Source: Lysobacterales bacterium | Lineage (GTDB): Bacteria; Pseudomonadota; Gammaproteobacteria; Xanthomonadales; Xanthomonadaceae | Reading direction: 5' to 3' | Assembly (NCBI GenBank): GCA_015655035.1 | Contig: JAATFS010000350.1 | Location: 1 to 5,408, forward strand | DNA: 5,408 nucleotides | Shown here: positions 5,296 to 5,408 of the stretch, in pieces | Layout: every line of letters begins with the position of its first letter | Position numbering within the stretch: position 1 is the first letter of the stretch | Translations under genes and position numbers: made by a program | Notes under the pieces: model-generated | Told to the model about the DNA's origin: nothing | Databases searched by the model: none | Seen by the model: only the letters and a program-made list of their open reading frames with translations

Positions 5296-5408
5296 ATGCG
5301 CACTACCGTCGTCCGCTGTTCCGTCGTGCCGAAGCTGCTGAAGTTGTCCGTACTGGTTATGAGCCTGGGCCTGGCCGCCTGCGGCAAGGAAGCGCCGTCT
5401 TCCGCCGC
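5296..5408 (+). CDS. N-terminus of a further lipoprotein (partial), third gene of the operon
   Basis: Only 37 codons are visible before the window ends. They show a basic n-region (MRTTVVR, then Lys13 and Lys16), a hydrophobic core and a lipobox (LAAC, Cys29), followed by GKEAPSSA. It is therefore a lipoprotein precursor with a small-residue linker after the anchor. It begins 69 bases after the previous stop on the same strand, with no terminator visible between, so co-transcription is likely. In related loci the dehydrogenase partner at this position is often a c-type cytochrome (XoxG/MxaG), but no CxxCH haem motif lies in the visible part. The cytochrome idea rests on context alone. Confidence 0.7.
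   Translation, partial: MRTTVVRCSVVPKLLKLSVLVMSLGLAACGKEAPSSA

Noticed and set aside
5223..5408. Alternative frame starting at an ATG that overlaps the stop at 5224-5226
   Set aside because: Although it stays open to the window edge and would mimic stop-start coupling, it gives an Ala/Arg/His-rich sequence without a signal peptide. The frame from 5296 gives a clear lipoprotein leader with a spaced ribosome binding site.

Overview
The window looks like a piece of a Xanthomonas-type gammaproteobacterial chromosome. It has high GC with strong third-position GC, which is why long shadow frames appear on both strands. At the left edge is the start of a minus-strand gene whose signal peptide resembles those of xanthomonad TonB-dependent receptors. 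The genus assignment is inferred from remembered protein style, not from a search.

Layout: (1) 1-80, minus strand: first 26 codons of an exported protein, probably a TonB-dependent receptor. (2) 81-462: divergent non-coding region with several short inverted repeats. (3) 463-1182, plus strand: a small lipoprotein of a conserved but uncharacterised family. (4) 1183-1498: non-coding leader with a GC hairpin, a near-perfect palindrome and an alternating pyrimidine-purine tract. (5) 1499-3490: a PQQ-dependent alcohol dehydrogenase of the methanol/ethanol family. It carries the WDYDG signature of lanthanide-dependent XoxF-type enzymes and a lipobox. (6) 3487-5226: overlaps the dehydrogenase stop by ATGA and encodes a lipoprotein that joins a XoxJ/MxaJ-like periplasmic binding domain to about six ankyrin repeats. 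(7) 5296 to the window end: the start of a further lipoprotein.

Genes 5 and 6, and probably 7, form an operon. The dehydrogenase would oxidise an alcohol in the periplasm using PQQ and a metal. In known systems a XoxJ/MxaJ partner assists the enzyme and a cytochrome c (XoxG/MxaG) accepts its electrons. The truncated third gene sits where such a cytochrome might be, but the visible part cannot show this. The unusual points are that every plus-strand product is a predicted lipoprotein, that the XoxJ-like protein is fused to ankyrin repeats through a CxxC-containing linker, and that the dehydrogenase has a Cys-bearing insertion near its active site. Together these suggest a membrane-tethered variant of the XoxF system.
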